Part shown: in pieces, positions 1 through 7,664 of the stretch
Layout of the letters: each line of letters begins with the position of its first letter
How positions within the stretch are numbered: position 1 is the first letter of the stretch
From: Pseudonocardia hierapolitana
GTDB lineage: Bacteria > Actinomycetota > Actinomycetes > Mycobacteriales > Pseudonocardiaceae
Reading direction: 5' to 3'
Assembly (NCBI RefSeq): GCF_007994075.1
Contig: NZ_VIWU01000001.1
Location: 8,494,001-8,558,000 of the forward strand
Length of the DNA stretch: 64,000 bases
The notes under the pieces: model-generated
What the model was told of the DNA's origin: nothing
The model's database searches: none
The model's input: only the letters and a program-made list of their open reading frames with translations
Program-made: the position numbers and the translations under genes

Positions 1-274
1 AACGCTCGGAGGGCTCACCACTTCGCACCGGGACGGGGATCGGCAGCGGCAGGCGTGGGGCGAGCAGGGGCAGCCACCGGCGCTCCTTGAGCTGGCGATC
101 GGGGTCGGTCTCCATGCGCTGGATCCGCACGGCCAGCTCGTCCCCGAGGCGCCACATCTGATTGCCCCAGCCGCCCTCCACCTCGCGGAGAGGCAGCTCG
201 GCCAGGTCCGGATGCTGGTCCCGCAGCAGGTGACGGATGAGACCTGCGCTGATTTCGGTCCCGATATCGGTCAT
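1..274 (-). CDS. Aminoglycoside phosphotransferase-family protein, N-terminal part
   Basis: Reading the minus strand from an ATG at 274 gives about 91 residues that run off the window edge, so the nucleotide-binding start of a kinase fold is seen but not the catalytic HxD loop. The visible part contains 'EGGWGNQMWRLGDELAVRI' and then 'ERRWLPLLAPRLPLPIP', the typical beginning of actinobacterial APH/choline-kinase-like proteins that phosphorylate a small hydroxylated substrate. A GTG a few codons upstream is an alternative start. The substrate cannot be predicted; many members are not resistance enzymes. Family assignment rests on remembered sequence pattern only. Confidence 0.7.
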   Translation of the reverse strand, partial: MTDIGTEISAGLIRHLLRDQHPDLAELPLREVEGGWGNQMWRLGDELAVRIQRMETDPDRQLKERRWLPLLAPRLPLPIPVPVRSGEPSER

Positions 275-360
275 GCCGTCCAACGAGGCCACCCACCCGG
301 CAACATCAACCAGGCGGTGATCATCACCGCCGAACCGGACTCAGACTAAGGGTCGGAGTT

Positions 361-636
361 CAGTCAACTATTCGGGCTATCGCCTCCGTCGCCGAGGATG
401 GTGTGCGGCTGCAGTCGAGGCAGCTGCGACTGCTCACCCGGTTCTTCCCTGAGGTGGTTGACGCGCTCCGCGCATCGTTCCGCGACGTCGTGCTCGACGG
501 CGAGCAAGTGGTGTGCCGCGCCGGTCGGCTCGACTTCACCGCGCCGCAGGGCCGGCTCGCAACCCCACACGCGGCGACCGAGGCGCCAGCTTCCTTCCTG
601 GTCTTCGACGTGCTCGAGGCAAGCGGGACAGGGCGC
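361..636 (+). pseudogene. Relic of an ATP-dependent DNA ligase
   Basis: One frame reads 'IRAIASVAEDGVRLQSRQ', then 'FFPEVVDALRASF', 'VVLDGEQVVCRAGRLDF', 'RLATPH' and 'SFLVFDVLEASG'. These are consecutive blocks of the nucleotidyltransferase domain of LigC/LigD-type ATP-dependent ligases. The adenylated-lysine motif should lie just upstream and is absent, and similarity stops abruptly near 636, so both ends are missing. About 90 codons of a roughly 300-500 residue protein remain. It sits between the divergent phosphotransferase start and the 3' end of the baeRF gene, and no start codon or ribosome site fits it. Confidence 0.75.
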
Positions 637-699
637 GAAGCCGCCGTCAGTTGCCAAGCGGACACACCGCGCCTGGAGCCCGTGGGCGCCCTGAGCAGG

Positions 700-1821
700 T
701 CACAGGGCGTATCGCAGGATCGCTGCAACCGGTCCGCCGTGGGGGACGTCCGCGGCACGCACCGCGAGCACGCGGCCCCCGGAGAGCAGCACCTGCCGAG
801 CGATCTCGTCGACGACGCCGTAGCTGGCGGCATCGTCCTGGGCGAACGTGACCGCGCCCGTCTCGTCGTCCACGAAGCCGGGCAGCTTCACGTCGATGTC
901 GGCCAACAGCGTGTCGATCGCGCCGCGGGTCGCCGCCCGGGCCAACGTCGCCACATCGGTTGACGCGCGCCCCTGCTCGAACCGCAGCTCGAACAGGTCC
1001 CTGACCGCGGCCAGCTGACCCGCGTACACCTCGTCCAACAGCGGTCGCGCCGCCGCGGCGAGGCGCTCATCGGGCACGCCCTCGGGATTCCCCCCGATGC
1101 CCCGCTCGACCAGGTGCGGGTAGCTGTTCAGCGACCGGTAGATCGAGTCGAGCGGCTCGGTCGCGGCGAGGATGAGCGGCAGTTCGAGCCCGGACAGGAC
1201 ACCACGCACGGCCTGGTCGACCTTCCTGGCGAACTGGCGCAGCCTGATCTTCTGCCCCTCCGAGCCTTGGATCCGGCGGATCGGGGAACGATCAGCGATC
1301 GACGCCTTGCCCGCCGAGCTCGCCGCATCGGTGGGCAGTCCGGGGACGTCGACGGTGAACGACGGTCCCTCGGGCGTCACCTCCACCAGCCTGACCGAGC
1401 CGGCTGCGAGGGCCAGGACGAACGCCGCCTGCGGGAACGTCACGGCCCGTAGCAGCGGCGTGAGGTAGAAGCGATCCGCTACCTCGACGACGCTGGACAA
1501 CCGGTTCGGGAGGCGGAATGTCCGGACCCACCCGGCCGCGGCGAAGACGGCGAGGCTGCGCGCCTGCACGGCCCAGAAGTCGTCGTCGTCGACGAGATCG
1601 CCCAACTCGTCGCGCACGCTCGCGATCGCGGTCGGCGCGACGCCGGAAGCCTCCAGCTGCCGGATCGCCGTGGCCGCGAGGTTCTTCAACTCGATCCGGT
1701 CGGCCTGGGCGTCCTGCGTGATCACGCTCGTCGGCAGGTAGATCGAGACGCAGCTGGGGCCACGCACGGCGAGCAGCCGCTCGATCTCGGATCGCGTCGG
1801 GATGTCGGTGTGGAGAGTCAT
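700..1821 (-). CDS. baeRF-type (bacterial archaeo-eukaryotic release-factor-like) protein
   Basis: The 373-residue protein starts at ATG 1821, with GGAGG 4 bases upstream on the minus strand; this is preferred to the long upstream extension. It contains 'SLAVFAAAGWVRTFRLPN', 'VADRFYLTPLLRAV' and 'FVLALAAGSVRLVEVTP', the hallmark order of baeRF (family 3-like) domains, and a C-terminal half with 'YGVVDEIARQVLLSGGRVLAVRAADVP' split over the last strands. Families of this fold are predicted to interact with stalled or hibernating ribosomes, but no biochemical role is firmly established. The gene stands alone, divergent from the exchanger downstream of its promoter. Assigned from block order; moderate certainty. 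Confidence 0.6.
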   Translation of the reverse strand: MTLHTDIPTRSEIERLLAVRGPSCVSIYLPTSVITQDAQADRIELKNLAATAIRQLEASGVAPTAIASVRDELGDLVDDDDFWAVQARSLAVFAAAGWVRTFRLPNRLSSVVEVADRFYLTPLLRAVTFPQAAFVLALAAGSVRLVEVTPEGPSFTVDVPGLPTDAASSAGKASIADRSPIRRIQGSEGQKIRLRQFARKVDQAVRGVLSGLELPLILAATEPLDSIYRSLNSYPHLVERGIGGNPEGVPDERLAAAARPLLDEVYAGQLAAVRDLFELRFEQGRASTDVATLARAATRGAIDTLLADIDVKLPGFVDDETGAVTFAQDDAASYGVVDEIARQVLLSGGRVLAVRAADVPHGGPVAAILRYAL

Positions 1822-2001
1822 GCGGCCTCCAGCGGGTCGGAACGCGACGGTTTCACGATCAACGGGCAGCTGCCGCGGGTTGCCGCCCACGCTCGCTCGA
1901 TGTCGGATGCCCGACTTCACCCGGAGCGGATGAGGTGCCGTCACCAGGCCCCCCAGCGATCCTGAGGGAGTCGCCATCACCGCGGTCGGCGCACGCTCGC
2001 G

Positions 2002-2030
2002 GTGCTCCTCGCCGATGATGAGAGGAGCAC
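2002..2030 (+). promoter_or_regulatory. 9-bp inverted repeat ahead of the exchanger gene
   Basis: GTGCTCCTC (2002-2010) and GAGGAGCAC (2022-2030) form a perfect 9-bp stem with an 11-base loop, ending about 20 bases before the GTG start at 2052. The right arm carries an anti-Shine-Dalgarno-like GAGGAG. It could be an operator or a leader hairpin, but nothing in the sequence distinguishes these. Confidence 0.3.
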
Positions 2031-2051
2031 GGCCGTCGGGAGGGGCCTGGT

Positions 2052-3044
2052 GTGAACCCGGTGCTGGCATTGATCCTCGGGCTCGCTGCTCTGGTGGTGG
2101 GCGCCGAGATGGTGGTGCGTGAGGGATCCGCACTGGCGGCCAGGTTCAACGTCAGCCCGCTCGTGGTGGGCATGACGATCGTCTCGCTCGGCACCAGCCT
2201 CCCCGAGCTGGCCATCGGCCTCAACGCCGCTCAGCAGGGCAACGCCGGCCTGGCCGTGGGGAACATCGTGGGAACCAACCTGGTCAACATCCTGCTGATC
2301 CTGGGCCTGAGCGCGCTCATCCGGCCGATCGCGCTCGAGGCCCGGACCCTGCGGTTGGACCTGCCCGCGATGACCGGGGCGGCGCTGCTGCTCTTCGTCC
2401 TGGCCGTCGACGGTGACCTCACCACCGCCGACGGCCTCTGGCTGTGCCTCTACGGCGCCGCGTACCTGGCGCTACTCGCCGCGCTCGCCCACCGCGAGTC
2501 ACGACAGCCGGCCGTCGTCGCCGACGACGGCCCATCTCCGAGCCCCGACCCCGACACGGCCAGTACTCCTCCAGCCCGGGCCCGGCCGGTTGCGGTCCGG
2601 GCGCTGCTGCTCGTCCTCGGCCTTGCCGTCGTCGTCATCGGATCGGAGTACCTGGTCGACGGCGCCGTCGAGATCGCTCGCGACCTCGGCGCCAGCGACG
2701 CGGTGATCGGCCTGACCATCGTGGCCGTCGGCACCTCGGCCCCGGAGCTCGTCACCACCCTGGTCTCCACCGTGCGAGGCGACAGATCCATCGCCCTCGG
2801 GAACCTCATCGGCTCCAGCGTGTTCAACATCGCCCTCATCCTCGGGCCCACCGTGCTGGTCGCACCCGGGACCGTGCCGGTACCCGAGGACGTACTGGCG
2901 CTGGATCTGGTCCTCATGGTGGCCGCCGCGGTCGTGTGCGTGCCTGTCTTCCTCACCCATCGACGACTGGGTCGACTCGAGGGAGCAGCGTTCGTGACGA
3001 CCTACGTCGCGTACATGGTCTGGCTGCTCGGCACCCGGTTGTGA
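2052..3044 (+). CDS. Calcium/sodium antiporter (CaCA family)
   Basis: A 330-residue membrane protein starting at GTG 2052. It has the two inverted alpha repeats of the Ca2+/cation antiporter superfamily: 'GTSLPELAIG' with 'GNIVGTNLVNILLILG' in the N-terminal half (residues about 45-85) and 'VGTSAPELVTT' with 'GNLIGSSVFNIALILG' in the C-terminal half. The acidic residues of the two repeats, which bind the ions in this family, are intact. About ten hydrophobic segments are visible, with a short acidic/proline-rich linker near residues 155-175. Likely exports Ca2+ across the cytoplasmic membrane. Monocistronic by appearance. Confidence 0.9.
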   Translation: MNPVLALILGLAALVVGAEMVVREGSALAARFNVSPLVVGMTIVSLGTSLPELAIGLNAAQQGNAGLAVGNIVGTNLVNILLILGLSALIRPIALEARTLRLDLPAMTGAALLLFVLAVDGDLTTADGLWLCLYGAAYLALLAALAHRESRQPAVVADDGPSPSPDPDTASTPPARARPVAVRALLLVLGLAVVVIGSEYLVDGAVEIARDLGASDAVIGLTIVAVGTSAPELVTTLVSTVRGDRSIALGNLIGSSVFNIALILGPTVLVAPGTVPVPEDVLALDLVLMVAAAVVCVPVFLTHRRLGRLEGAAFVTTYVAYMVWLLGTRL

Positions 3045-3133
3045 GCCGGTCGGAGCGAGTCGCGCGGGGTCGGCACCAGGACGCGGCTCGGCAGGCGGCA
3101 CTCGGTGAGCGACCGCACGCCCGGGTCGACGAG

Positions 3134-3670
3134 TCAGGCAGGCTCCAGGTACTTGTCCGGTCGGACGTCGGTGTAGGTGCGGACCGGCACCTCGAGGGTG
3201 ACCGAGCCGGCGTCGCGGAACTCGAAGGTGACCGGGATGCTGACGCCGCTGCGCAGGGTCTCGCGCAGCCCGGAGAGCTCCAGGTGCGGTCCGGTCACCT
3301 CGCTGAGGACCGCGACCGAACCGGGGGGCACGGGCACGTCCACGCGAGGAGCCGGCGAGGCATCGCCGTTCAGGAGAACAACCTGGTCGGCGAGATCGGT
3401 CCTGGTCCCGGTGAGCGCGTCCTCGGCCCTGCCATCGTTCGCGATCGTCAGGAGGAGTGCGGCGCTGTCCCCGGCGATGTGCATGCTGCCTCGTCCACCG
3501 GTGGATGCGACGGTGACGCCGAGCAGCCGGAGCTGGCCCACCTGCCCGTCGACGCCGTCGAGCTCGATCCCCGCCCGGTCGGGGGCCGGGGAGCCGGCCT
3601 GCCCCGAGCTGCAGCCGGCGAGCACCAGCAGGCTGAGCACGATCGTCCCCACGACTCCGATGCGGTTCAT
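3134..3670 (-). CDS. PCu(A)C-like lipoprotein
   Basis: 178 residues from ATG 3670, with GGAG 7 bases upstream. The N-terminus is a lipoprotein signal peptide ending 'LLVLAGCSS', so the mature protein should be anchored outside the membrane at Cys. The rest follows the PCu(A)C copper-chaperone fold: 'AALLLTIANDG', 'VDVPVPPGS', then 'HLELSGLRETLRSG' and 'VTFEFRDAGSVTLEVPV'. The usual copper ligands are largely lost: the HEM motif is replaced by a hydrophobic stretch and HLMLMGL reads HLELSGL, so copper binding is doubtful. A second copy lies at 5781-6341. The two flank the ArcD-like antiporter gene. Confidence 0.75.
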   Translation of the reverse strand: MNRIGVVGTIVLSLLVLAGCSSGQAGSPAPDRAGIELDGVDGQVGQLRLLGVTVASTGGRGSMHIAGDSAALLLTIANDGRAEDALTGTRTDLADQVVLLNGDASPAPRVDVPVPPGSVAVLSEVTGPHLELSGLRETLRSGVSIPVTFEFRDAGSVTLEVPVRTYTDVRPDKYLEPA

Positions 3671-3738
3671 GTCGACTCCAAGGATCGGGCTCGCTCGAAT
3701 CAGGCTCGAGTTGGACACGGTGGGCTCACGACGCTGGC

Positions 3739-5235
3739 TCAGATGGTGATGAAGCCGGTCCACAGGCCGACGACCCCGGTGATGCCGGCGGCTACGATGA
3801 CGGCGCAGAGCGCCATCTCGGTGGCGGTGAACAGCCGGCGGCCCCGCTCGCTGCGCGCCTTGATGTACAGCAGCGTGGCCGGGGCGAGGATCACGGTCGA
3901 CAGCAGCAGGAACTTCAAACCGGCGGCTTCGAAGAGGAACACCGTGTAAGCGGTCGCGACCCCGGCGATGATCGCCTCCTTGCGGCGAGTCCTAGCGTCA
4001 ACGTTCTCGTAGGACTCGCCCGTGAGGCCGAGCTTCAGCGCGTACGAGGCGGCGAGGAAGTAGGGGATCAGCGCAAGGCTGGTGCACAGATCGAGCATGA
4101 AGTTCAGCGCGTCGGTCAGGACGACGGTCACGGCGAGGAGCGCCTGGACCGCCAGCGAGCTGACGACGAGAGCGGTGATCGGCGTTGCCTTGTCGTTCTC
4201 CCTGCCGAGGAAGGCCGGGAAGTCCTCGTTGCGGGCCGGGATGTACATCACTTCGGCGGCCATCAGGGTCCAGGCGAGGTAGGCGCCGAGGACGGAGACG
4301 ATGACGGCGGCGCTGATGAACCAGCGGCCCCAGTCTCCTACGACGTGCTCGAAGAGGCCGATCATCGAGGGTTGGCGGGTCGCGGCGATCTGTGGCTGCG
4401 TCATCACCGAGTAGCTCGACAGCGTCACCAGGGCGAAGATCGACAGCACGCTCAGGAAGCCCAGGACGGTCGCCTTGCCGACGTCCTGGCGCTTCTTGGC
4501 GTAGCGGGAGTAGACGCTGGCGCCTTCGATACCGAGGAAGACGAACGTCGTGATGATCATGGTGTTGCGAACCTGCTCGTCGAGCGAGCCGAGGTCGCCG
4601 TAGCCGGTGGCGATCCAGTTGTCGGAGAAGATGCCGGCGTCGAAGGCGAAGAACAGCACGACGATGAAGACGAGGATCGGAAGGATCTTGAAGACCGTCA
4701 CGATCCGGTTGATCACGGCTGCGTCGCGGACTCCCCGCGCGATCATGTAGTGGAACAGCCAGACACCGACGGTGGAGAGCGCCACCGCGACGACGGTGTC
4801 GCCGTCACCGAAGGCGGGGAAGAACGCGCCGAGGGTCGCGGTGATGAACACCCAGTAGAAGGTGTTCCCGACGACCGCGCTGGCCCAGAAGCCGAACGCG
4901 GAGTTGAAGCCGACGTAGTCACCGAAGCCGGCCTTTGCGTAGATGAAGACCCCGGAATCGAGATCGGGCTTGCGGATGGCGAGGTTCTGGAAGACGAAGG
5001 CGAGCATCAGCATCCCCGCCCCCGCGATCACCCAGGCGATCAGCGACCCGAGGATGCCGGTCGCCACGCCGAAGCGCGCCGGCAGCGAGAACACGCCCGC
5101 GCCGACCATGCCGCCGACCACCATGCCGGTCAGGGTGGGCAGGCTCATCTTGCCCTGCGCGGTAACCGAGGTGTCGGCGCCCGAGGTGGTGGGCGCGACC
5201 GAGGTGTCGGCAGCCGAGGGAACCGTGTCGGCCAT
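3739..5235 (-). CDS. APC-superfamily basic amino acid antiporter (ArcD-like)
   Basis: 498 residues from ATG 5235; a long antisense-style extension upstream is not used. After a Thr/Ser/Ala-rich tail the protein shows 'GMVVGGMVGAGVFSLP', the TM1 substrate-binding loop of APC transporters, and 11-12 further hydrophobic segments, including 'FVFLGIEGASVYSRYAKK', the TM6 signature of the basic amino acid/polyamine antiporter branch (ArcD, LysI, CadB type). An arginine:ornithine exchanger fits the arginine deiminase gene 2.4 kb away on the other strand, but substrate is inferred from context. The preceding gene stops 7 bases before this start, so the two are probably co-translated. Confidence 0.85.
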   Translation of the reverse strand: MADTVPSAADTSVAPTTSGADTSVTAQGKMSLPTLTGMVVGGMVGAGVFSLPARFGVATGILGSLIAWVIAGAGMLMLAFVFQNLAIRKPDLDSGVFIYAKAGFGDYVGFNSAFGFWASAVVGNTFYWVFITATLGAFFPAFGDGDTVVAVALSTVGVWLFHYMIARGVRDAAVINRIVTVFKILPILVFIVVLFFAFDAGIFSDNWIATGYGDLGSLDEQVRNTMIITTFVFLGIEGASVYSRYAKKRQDVGKATVLGFLSVLSIFALVTLSSYSVMTQPQIAATRQPSMIGLFEHVVGDWGRWFISAAVIVSVLGAYLAWTLMAAEVMYIPARNEDFPAFLGRENDKATPITALVVSSLAVQALLAVTVVLTDALNFMLDLCTSLALIPYFLAASYALKLGLTGESYENVDARTRRKEAIIAGVATAYTVFLFEAAGLKFLLLSTVILAPATLLYIKARSERGRRLFTATEMALCAVIVAAGITGVVGLWTGFITI

Positions 5236-5242
5236 GGTCAGC

Positions 5243-5545
5243 TCACTCCCGTCCTGGTGACTGGTGGGTCGCCACCCGCTCGACGTCCTCGATCTTGCGG
5301 TGACTCCGTGCAGCAGGCTCAGCGCCGGACGCATGAAGCAGAAGACGGCGAACGGCGCGCGCGAACACGGTGAAGAACGGCGCGGTATCCTCTCGGCGGT
5401 TCCACCCTGACCAGTCCTGTACCTGGTTCATCGACACGACGCGCAGTCCGAGGTTCTGGATCAGCGCCAACACCCCGAGCCGGTGGGATTCGTCGACGAC
5501 GTCGCCGCAGATGAGTGTCTCGCCGGGAACGTCAATCACCTTCAT
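5243..5545 (-). CDS. Hypothetical protein coupled to the ArcD-like antiporter
   Basis: About 100 residues from ATG 5545. I do not recognise a family. The N-terminal 65 residues look like a compact alpha/beta domain ('MKVIDVPGETLICGDV', 'LGVLALIQNLGLRVVSM', 'WSGWNRREDTAPF'), followed by an Arg-rich, probably disordered tail. The stop codon lies 7 bases before the antiporter start, with the antiporter's ribosome site inside the gene's end, so this looks like the first cistron of the pair. The ribosome site for its own start is weak, and longer starts are possible. A role in arginine transport or its control is only suggested by position. Confidence 0.5.
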   Translation of the reverse strand: MKVIDVPGETLICGDVVDESHRLGVLALIQNLGLRVVSMNQVQDWSGWNRREDTAPFFTVFARAVRRLLLHASGAEPAARSHRKIEDVERVATHQSPGRE

Positions 5546-5780
5546 GTCCGGGAACGCCCCCGAGTCTCGTCGGACAGCCGCCCGGCCACCCGGAACTCGT
5601 GGCGTCGGGGAGACGCGTCGTGGAAACACGTCGCGACTCCTTTCCCCGGGCCTGCGTCTTTCGGTGCCGAAATCGGGCGAGATCACCCTGCCCAGTGGAT
5701 GCTGCTGCGGGATCGTCCGTAGGGGGTGAGTTCGGCGGCGAGCCCGGTCGTCTGGCCGTTTCGGATCGGGAGGGGTTGCA

Positions 5781-6341
5781 TCAGCGCGCCGGCTTGTCGG
5801 AGATCTGGGCCGGCACCGCGAGCGTCACGCTTTCCCCGGTGTCGAGGGTGAACGTGACTGGCATGGTGAGCCCGCCCAGGAGCCGTTCGGTAAGCCCCTC
5901 GAGCGCCAGCCGATCGGTGTCGTTTTCCTGCAACGACACCGTGTCGCCCGGCTCCACGGGGATGCGGATCACGTCGGTCGCTCCGCCGGTGGCCTCGTGC
6001 ACCACGCGGGCCGCGCGGGGACTGCTGATTCCGGTCAACGCGACCCCCGTGGAACCGTCGTTGGTGACCGTCAGGTGCAGCGGCGCGGTGCCCCCCGGTT
6101 GCCAACCCTCCCGCGGCGGAGTGGCCACGTGCACGTGCAGCAGGCGCACGTCACCGATCTGGCCGTAGTTGCTGTCGCGGGTCTTGACGAACTCGGGCGG
6201 ATCGACAGTTCCGCAGCCAGCAAGCGTGACGACGGCCGCGACCAGCAAGGACGGCCACCGCGGCCCGGCCGGTATCGACTGGAACGCCGTTCTGGGAGGC
6301 CGCCTGATCCGCCATCTCGGCCTGCGCCATGTCAGGGTCAT
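5781..6341 (-). CDS. PCu(A)C-like lipoprotein, second copy
   Basis: 186 residues from ATG 6341. An Arg-rich n-region is followed by 'LLVAAVVTLAGCG', a lipobox giving an acylated Cys near residue 43. The mature part carries the PCu(A)C pattern: 'APLHLTVTNDG', 'RVVHEATGG', 'IRIPVEPGDTVSL', 'LALEGLTERLLGG' and 'VTFTLDTGESVTLAVP'. The HEM ligand motif is HEA and the second HxM is absent, as in the copy at 3134, so a function other than copper delivery is likely. A different frame upstream encodes an acidic peptide (M..EAEQPDDPD) that might be the true N-terminus if a frameshift is present, but the lipobox frame is self-sufficient. Confidence 0.7.
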   Translation of the reverse strand: MTLTWRRPRWRIRRPPRTAFQSIPAGPRWPSLLVAAVVTLAGCGTVDPPEFVKTRDSNYGQIGDVRLLHVHVATPPREGWQPGGTAPLHLTVTNDGSTGVALTGISSPRAARVVHEATGGATDVIRIPVEPGDTVSLQENDTDRLALEGLTERLLGGLTMPVTFTLDTGESVTLAVPAQISDKPAR

Positions 6342-6739
6342 CGGGTTGTTCCGCCTCCATCGTCACCTACCTGGTCGCAGGCACTGGCACAGCAGAGTCG
6401 GTGTGGGCCCCGCTGTAGTCCGCAGCAACGCCTCGGCCCAGCCGCGCAGGAATCGACGTCGACGGACACCCCACGAGCAGCGGGAGCGGACCCAGTAAGG
6501 GTCACTCTGCCCGTCCGGCGCGCGCCGGGGGTCGTCCGCGCGGGATGAGTTCGGGCTGCCCGTCGGGACTACTGCTCTGGCGTGACCGCCGGGCCGGCGA
6601 CCGTCCCCCCGGCCCGGCTGGGTGCGCGGCGCGGGGCGAATTCACCCCTTGCGGAGGACGTCGGGCGCGCCGAGCAGGGACGACAGTGGGCTTCCTGCTC
6701 ATTGCGCTGCACGCGGTGGATCAGATGGAGGAGTGCGCC
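6342..6739 (+). other. Intergenic stretch without recognisable gene
   Basis: About 400 bases between the divergent lipoprotein gene and hdeD copy A. Reading frames here give only low-complexity Arg/Pro/Gly peptides. The last 15 bases carry the GGAGGAG ribosome site (6727-6733) for the GTG start at 6740. Both promoters presumably lie here, but no convincing -10/-35 pair or operator was found by eye. Confidence 0.5.
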
Positions 6740-7423
6740 GTGTCCGGTCCGCAAACCTCTCCCACATCAGCTTCCTCGCAGCCGCCGGCCCCGGACGGAG
6801 TCCAGCCGCCGGCTGCCGAGCAGGCCCGAACGCAGCCCATCGGGCCGCCGAGCGAGCGGCCGACGCGGCGGCCGATCTTGCCGTGGCGTCGGCTGGGGTT
6901 GGTCGTGTTCGGGCTGCTCACTGTCGTGTACGGGCTGCTGGTGATGAGCCTGCGCCCTGCTGCGCTCGCGTCCGTGGCCGTGCTCGCCGGGATCGCGCTG
7001 GTCGTGGGCGGTGTGGTCCAGCTCGGGCTCGCCTCCGAGGTCGAGAAGGGTTGGCGGTGGCTCGCGTACCTCGGCGGCGTCGTCGGGATCGCCGCGGGCC
7101 TCGCCGCGTTCTTCTGGCCGACCCTCACGCTGTTCGTGCTCGCCCTGGTCACGGCCTGGTCGCTGGTCATCAACGGCGTCGTCCGGATCGTCGACTCCGT
7201 AGCCACCCGGGCTCGGGAGCTGTGGTGGTTCGGGCTGCTCGCCGGAGTCGTGGAGCTCGGACTCGGTCTGTGGGCCATCAGCTCACCCGGGCGGGAACTG
7301 CTCCTGCTGGTGAACCTGATCGGGATCTACGTCATCATCGCCGGCGTCGACGCGATCGTGGTCGCACTGACCGCCGAGCGAAGCGGCGAACGTGCACAGG
7401 CGGGCGCAGGCCGGGCGCGATGA
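6740..7423 (+). CDS. HdeD-family (DUF308) membrane protein, copy A
   Basis: 227 residues from GTG 6740, chosen because GGAGGAG lies 6 bases upstream and the paralogue at 15166-15804 starts at the same place (SAV-SGP context). A Pro/Ala-rich cytoplasmic tail of about 55 residues precedes six hydrophobic helices in three DUF308 hairpins ('LGLVVFGLLTVVYGLLVM', 'VVGIAAGLAAFFWPTLTL', 'LLLLVNLIGIYVIIAGVD'). HdeD proteins are linked to acid resistance in enterobacteria; the actinobacterial role is unknown. The stop overlaps the next start as ATGA, so it is translationally coupled to the nhaC relic and then arcA: first gene of operon copy A. Confidence 0.85.
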   Translation: MSGPQTSPTSASSQPPAPDGVQPPAAEQARTQPIGPPSERPTRRPILPWRRLGLVVFGLLTVVYGLLVMSLRPAALASVAVLAGIALVVGGVVQLGLASEVEKGWRWLAYLGGVVGIAAGLAAFFWPTLTLFVLALVTAWSLVINGVVRIVDSVATRARELWWFGLLAGVVELGLGLWAISSPGRELLLLVNLIGIYVIIAGVDAIVVALTAERSGERAQAGAGRAR

Positions 7424-7652
7424 CCAGGGTCGAGGATGTCCGCGACCCCTCCGTGGTCGACGCGGTCATCCCCGTCGTCACGCTGGTCGTCCTGATCGGC
7501 GGCTCACTCGCGCTGTTCGGCTTGGACGCGTTGGACGGCCCGCTCCAGCTCGCGCTGGTGTCGTCGCCCGGCTCGTTCTGGGGCCGCCCGCGACCGACAT
7601 GGGCGATACCGGTGTCGAGTTCACCGCCCTCGCCGGCCTGATCACCATCTAG
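7420..7652 (+). pseudogene. nhaC: nhaC deletion relic, operon copy A
   Basis: Starts with an ATGA overlap with hdeD, exactly as in copy B. The first 50 codons match the intact NhaC ('RDPSVVDAVIPVVTLVVLIGG', '[18 protein letters not shown]' against '...[10 protein letters not shown]'). Then roughly 170 codons are missing, and in another frame 'PPATDMGDTGVEFTAL' matches intact '[16 protein letters not shown]' (about residues 227-242 of 520), after which the reading ends at TAG 7650-7652. So it is an internal deletion plus a frameshift plus loss of the C-terminal half; the product cannot be a transporter. The TAG overlaps the AGGAGG ribosome site of arcA. Confidence 0.9.
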
Positions 7653-7664
7653 GAGGAACCGCCC

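Noticed and set aside
4345..5373. Long plus-strand frame opposite the ArcD-like antiporter
   Set aside because: Composition is charged and low-complexity (Glu/Asp/Arg/Gly-rich) and mirrors the transmembrane codons of the antiporter gene; no ribosome site or motif.
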